Shown here piece by piece: positions 61,580 through 64,000 of a stretch of 64,000 bases of DNA. The stretch's first letter is position 1. Each line of letters starts with the position of its first letter. Both the position numbers and the translations under genes were made by a program. The stretch comes from Blastobasis lacticolella. Lineage: Eukaryota; Arthropoda; Insecta; Lepidoptera; Blastobasidae. The notes under the pieces are model-generated. The model had not been told where the DNA came from, ran no database searches, and was given only the letters and a program-made list of their open reading frames with translations. The DNA lies in NCBI GenBank assembly GCA_905147135.1, contig LR990067.1:6820001-6884000 (forward strand), read 5' to 3'.

Positions 61580-62112
61580 AAAGTAACGTAATCATTATTT
61601 ATGTTTTTTAAAAATCAGTCCGACTCCACAGCTCTCTCTAACACAAATTTTAATTGATCCCCGTGTTTCCTCGACTCTTTATTTTCCGAAAAACATTAAT
61701 AAAGTATTATCGAATAAAAATTCAGGAATGCCGACCGGAGGGTGTCTTGTGGTTTGATTTAGCGCCTGCGGTCAAGATCGCTTGATAAAAATATATTAGG
61801 TTTCCACCTTTCGGTGATGTGCTGGGTAATATATCACGGTTATTGATGAGTTTCGGACGCAGTACGTGGGCGTTTTTCGGAGAAAAATCCAAGTTTTAGC
61901 TGGTTAGGTGACCTAGTTCCTGTTTTAGGTGTTCTGTGCTGGACTACAGACGAGACTCGTCTGGGATTATTGTGACTGACCTGAGGTTCAGCATCTTTAA
62001 TCACGTTTTTAATAATAAAATCATCTTTATTTCAGACAAATATGTAAACTATTATACAAAGTCCGTATATTGTTATTATTGAAGTAAAGTACGAGTTGGT
62101 TGTGCTTAAATT
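61580..62112. other. No gene recognised
   Basis: Unassigned. Confidence 0.4.
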
Positions 62113-62114
62113 AT

Positions 62115-62550
62115 AACTTTTCTTTTATACCACTAAGGTGGCAAACAAGCTTGCGGCCTGCCTGATGGTAAGCATTCACCGCAGCCTATGGACGTTTGCA
62201 ATACCAGGGACATCACCCACGCGTTGCCGACCCCGTAAAAACCTTTTAACCCTTTTCTTGAAGAACTCCATGTTGTACTCTCCAAGGAAAACCGCTCCAG
62301 GTAGTTCATTCCATAACTTTTCATTTTCATTTTCTTGCAGTCCCAGTAATATCTTGGTGGAATGGTCAACACTGGAATCCGTTGTGGCGGCGTAGGGGCA
62401 ACGCTGGATCGGTGTTAGTCTGGCTCTGTCAAAGGTTTTATGAGGTTCTTTAAAGGAACATTTTACTGTTGTTTTCATAGCCGTCTTAGCGTCAGTTGTG
62501 GGCTGTGTGGCGCAACTATTGTTGCATATACAAGACAGAGATTTGACTGC
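62115..62550 (-). pseudogene. LINE-F reverse transcriptase tail, longest frame
   Basis: The minus strand is open for 125 codons ending KLWNELPGAVFLGEYNMEFF, KKRVKRFLRGRQRVGDVPGI, ANVHRLR. The upstream part (RARLTPIQRCPYAATTDSSV, DHSTKILLGLQENENE) is not clearly LINE and may be captured sequence. 3' UTR and reversed A-tail at 62121-62130. Confidence 0.7.
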
Positions 62551-62554
62551 CATC

Positions 62555-62640
62555 TCACCTGGTGGTAATTAAGGTTATGGCCGAACATGGAGCATGTCTG
62601 TTTAGTTCAGGGCGCACTCGCAGGTTCTTAGTGACAAAAC
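62555..62640 (-). mobile_element. LINE-U fragment
   Basis: GCCATCTCACCTGGTGGTAA, TTATGGCCGAACATGGAGC. Confidence 0.5.
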
Positions 62641-62674
62641 GCTAAACATAATTTCCGATCTTTTTTAATAACAC

Positions 62675-63045
62675 TAAATAGGTGCCAAATAAGTTTACGA
62701 CCTGCCTGATGGTAAGCAGTTACCGCAACCTATGGACGTATGCAAAACAAGGGTTTAAAAATTTATCAATAGTGTAGTCTATTTTTAATAATTAAATATT
62801 TATGTATTGTGCACGTCTTAAACTACTTCCAGTCATCACGTTCTGTTTGCTGTGTGTATGTGTGCTGGAAGAAATTTCTTTTTAGAAATAAGTAGTGCCT
62901 TTTGTGTCATGTATATATTTGCCATATCTTTGTTACCATTTTTGTGTGCAATAAACTATTAAATAAATAATAATAAATAAGGGTATCACTCACGTGCTGC
63001 CGACCCCATAAAAACGTTTTTACCTCTGTCTTAATGAACTCCTTT
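62675..63045 (-). mobile_element. LINE-F 3' end split by another LINE
   Basis: TAGGTGCCAAATAAGTTTAC to GCAAAACAAGGG (62752), then GGGTATCACTCACGTGCTGC to AATGAACTCC. AAGGG stands at both edges. Confidence 0.7.
62752..62981 (+). mobile_element. LINE 3' UTR inside LINE-F
   Basis: GCTGTGTGTATGTGTGCTGG, GTTACCATTTTTGTGTGCAA, TAAACTATTAAATAAATAAT: a LINE 3' end with ATAAA-type tail; no coding part. Confidence 0.6.
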
Positions 63046-63114
63046 ATCTAATTATCCGCAAGAAACCACATGACCCAATATAAATGACAGATGGGCATAA
63101 AGGTAGGCGTGATA

Positions 63115-63510
63115 TGTGCCACCTTAGACCTATCAGGTAGGACTCTGTCTGATGAGTGCCACCGCCTTTCTGTCGCCAAATAACAATATTTGCATTGTTG
63201 TGTTCCGGTTTTAAGGACAAGGTAGCCAGCGCAATTACAGGCATGACACATTTCATCTGTCCTCACAATGACAAGACACCTGCGCTCCTGAATTTTTTGT
63301 TACCTAAATGACACCTATATTAGGGCATGATTCGTAGATGTCACGGGAGTTACCACTTACCATCAGGTGAGATTTTCGTTTGTCACCAAGTAAATAAATG
63401 TTCTCGCAGTGACAATGCATTTTGTACCTTCTGCAATTTAGTTATACTTGTCGACTACAGTTACCGTCCATCAGGAGGGCTGCCTGATCATTCGTTACTG
63501 TCTATAAATT
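63115..63510 (+). mobile_element. LINE-E, sense copy with local rearrangement
   Basis: TCAGGTAGGACTCTGTCTGA, GGACAAGGTAGCCAGCGCAA, ATGATTCGTAGATGTCACGG. A second partial end (GACTACAGTTACCGTCCATC) follows at 63450. Confidence 0.68.
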
Positions 63511-63790
63511 CTTTCTAAAGTAGTGACAGGAAAATAACTAGTTTACCTGACACTGGCAGATTGAACGTTTGTGGGCCATTTGTTGTACAAAGAATTAATA
63601 AATAAACACTAACACCAACATCATTGTCTTCTTCTTTGAAATATCCCTTTCGGTAACGTTACTATGAGCCCTCACAATGCGCGCCACCGCACTGAGTTCC
63701 AACGGACAAAACTTGAGTGGCGATCAAAATTAACGAAATTGGCCAATCATAAAGTCGTATTGAAAGCAGTGCGTTCACTCAGCAGACGAG
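63511..63790. other. Unassigned; shares a motif with 15.1 kb
   Basis: TTGGCCAATCATAAAG and GAAAGCAGTGCGTTCACTC resemble 15137-15174. Confidence 0.35.
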
Positions 63791-63794
63791 CAAT

Positions 63795-64000
63795 GCAAAG
63801 CATAATCATCATCATCTTTGCGTTTATGTCCCGGTTTTACTCACGTGACGAGGGTCCAGGGTCCGTCTAGACCATGATCCAGGATTTGACAGATCAGATA
63901 AGTACAGTGGAGCGATTGCCATCTGACCACGGTGACCCTGCTATCTGGGAAACCTGACCAGATTGGATCATGGTTACACATTCAGTCACAATTTCATCAC
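63795..64000 (-). mobile_element. SINE-C, antisense, runs off the window
   Basis: CATAATCATCATCATCTTTG, then GGTCCAGGGTCCGTCTAG to TGGTTACACATTCAGTC at the right edge; its tRNA-like head lies outside. Confidence 0.82.

Noticed and set aside
1..64000. CRISPR array, operon or prokaryotic gene cluster
   Set aside because: No regularly spaced identical repeats, no ribosome-binding sites and no dense ORFs; all signs are eukaryotic.
1..64000. Retroviral or LTR elements
   Set aside because: I looked for paired direct LTR-like repeats and gag/pol motifs and saw none; the elements present are SINE, LINE, MITE and Helitron-like.

Overview
The window looks like nuclear DNA of an insect, most likely a moth or butterfly (Lepidoptera). 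It is AT-rich and every reading frame is broken. It is packed with short interspersed repeats of lepidopteran style: tRNA-headed SINEs ending in (GAT)n or (TTTA)n, Helitron-like pieces ending near CTAGT, and many 5'-truncated LINE 3' ends. The order is inferred from repeat style; I ran no database search. I found no intact protein-coding gene, no tRNA or rRNA gene and no CRISPR array. The long open frames (173 aa at most) are SINE or LINE sequence read through by chance.

Family names used below are local labels. SINE-A: about 260 bp, 5' GGCCGTGTGGTGTCCGG, ends (GAT)n, 8-12 bp target-site duplications (TSDs). SINE-C: tRNA-like head with a GGTTCGAATCC B box, ends AAGATGATGATG. SINE-D: tRNA-like head with GGTTCGATTCC, ends TTTGTCCA then (TTTA)n. 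SINE-I: head resembling 5S rRNA. LINE-E, F, G, H, N, P, Q, U, V, W, X, Y: 3' ends of non-LTR retrotransposons, several still coding the C-terminal tail of reverse transcriptase. MITE-K, L, M: palindromic or TIR DNA elements. HEL-R: Helitron-like element.

Layout: 0-7 kb has LINE remnants, MITE-L and the first SINE-A. 7-10 kb is a dense nest (LINE in SINE-C; SINE-A in MITE-K in SINE-I). 11-24 kb carries LINE-G, LINE-F, SINE-A/C/D, MITE-K, a mosaic at 21.5-22.0 kb and a 52-bp perfect palindrome at 22.85 kb. 24-32 kb has RTE-like and LINE-H remnants, a SINE-C/I/D run, and the best host-gene hint: TATA box, initiator and splice donor at 30.83-30.96 kb. 34-39 kb includes a SINE-A split by both a LINE and a SINE-D. 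39.8-41.06 kb is a 1.27-kb TIR element with a small internal ORF. 41.6-41.8 kb is CpG-rich. 45.0-45.2 kb is a 78-bp-arm inverted repeat. 51-53 kb is another three-level nest. 53-64 kb has MITE-M, MITE-K, LINE-F, LINE-E and antisense SINE-C copies.

Nothing here works together as an operon or pathway. The informative content is the insertion history, which the nested elements order, plus a few candidate host regulatory spots (17.64, 30.83, 41.6 and 47.35 kb). I do not see a convincing new molecular system; the most notable items are the 5S-headed SINE, the palindromic elements and the layered nests.
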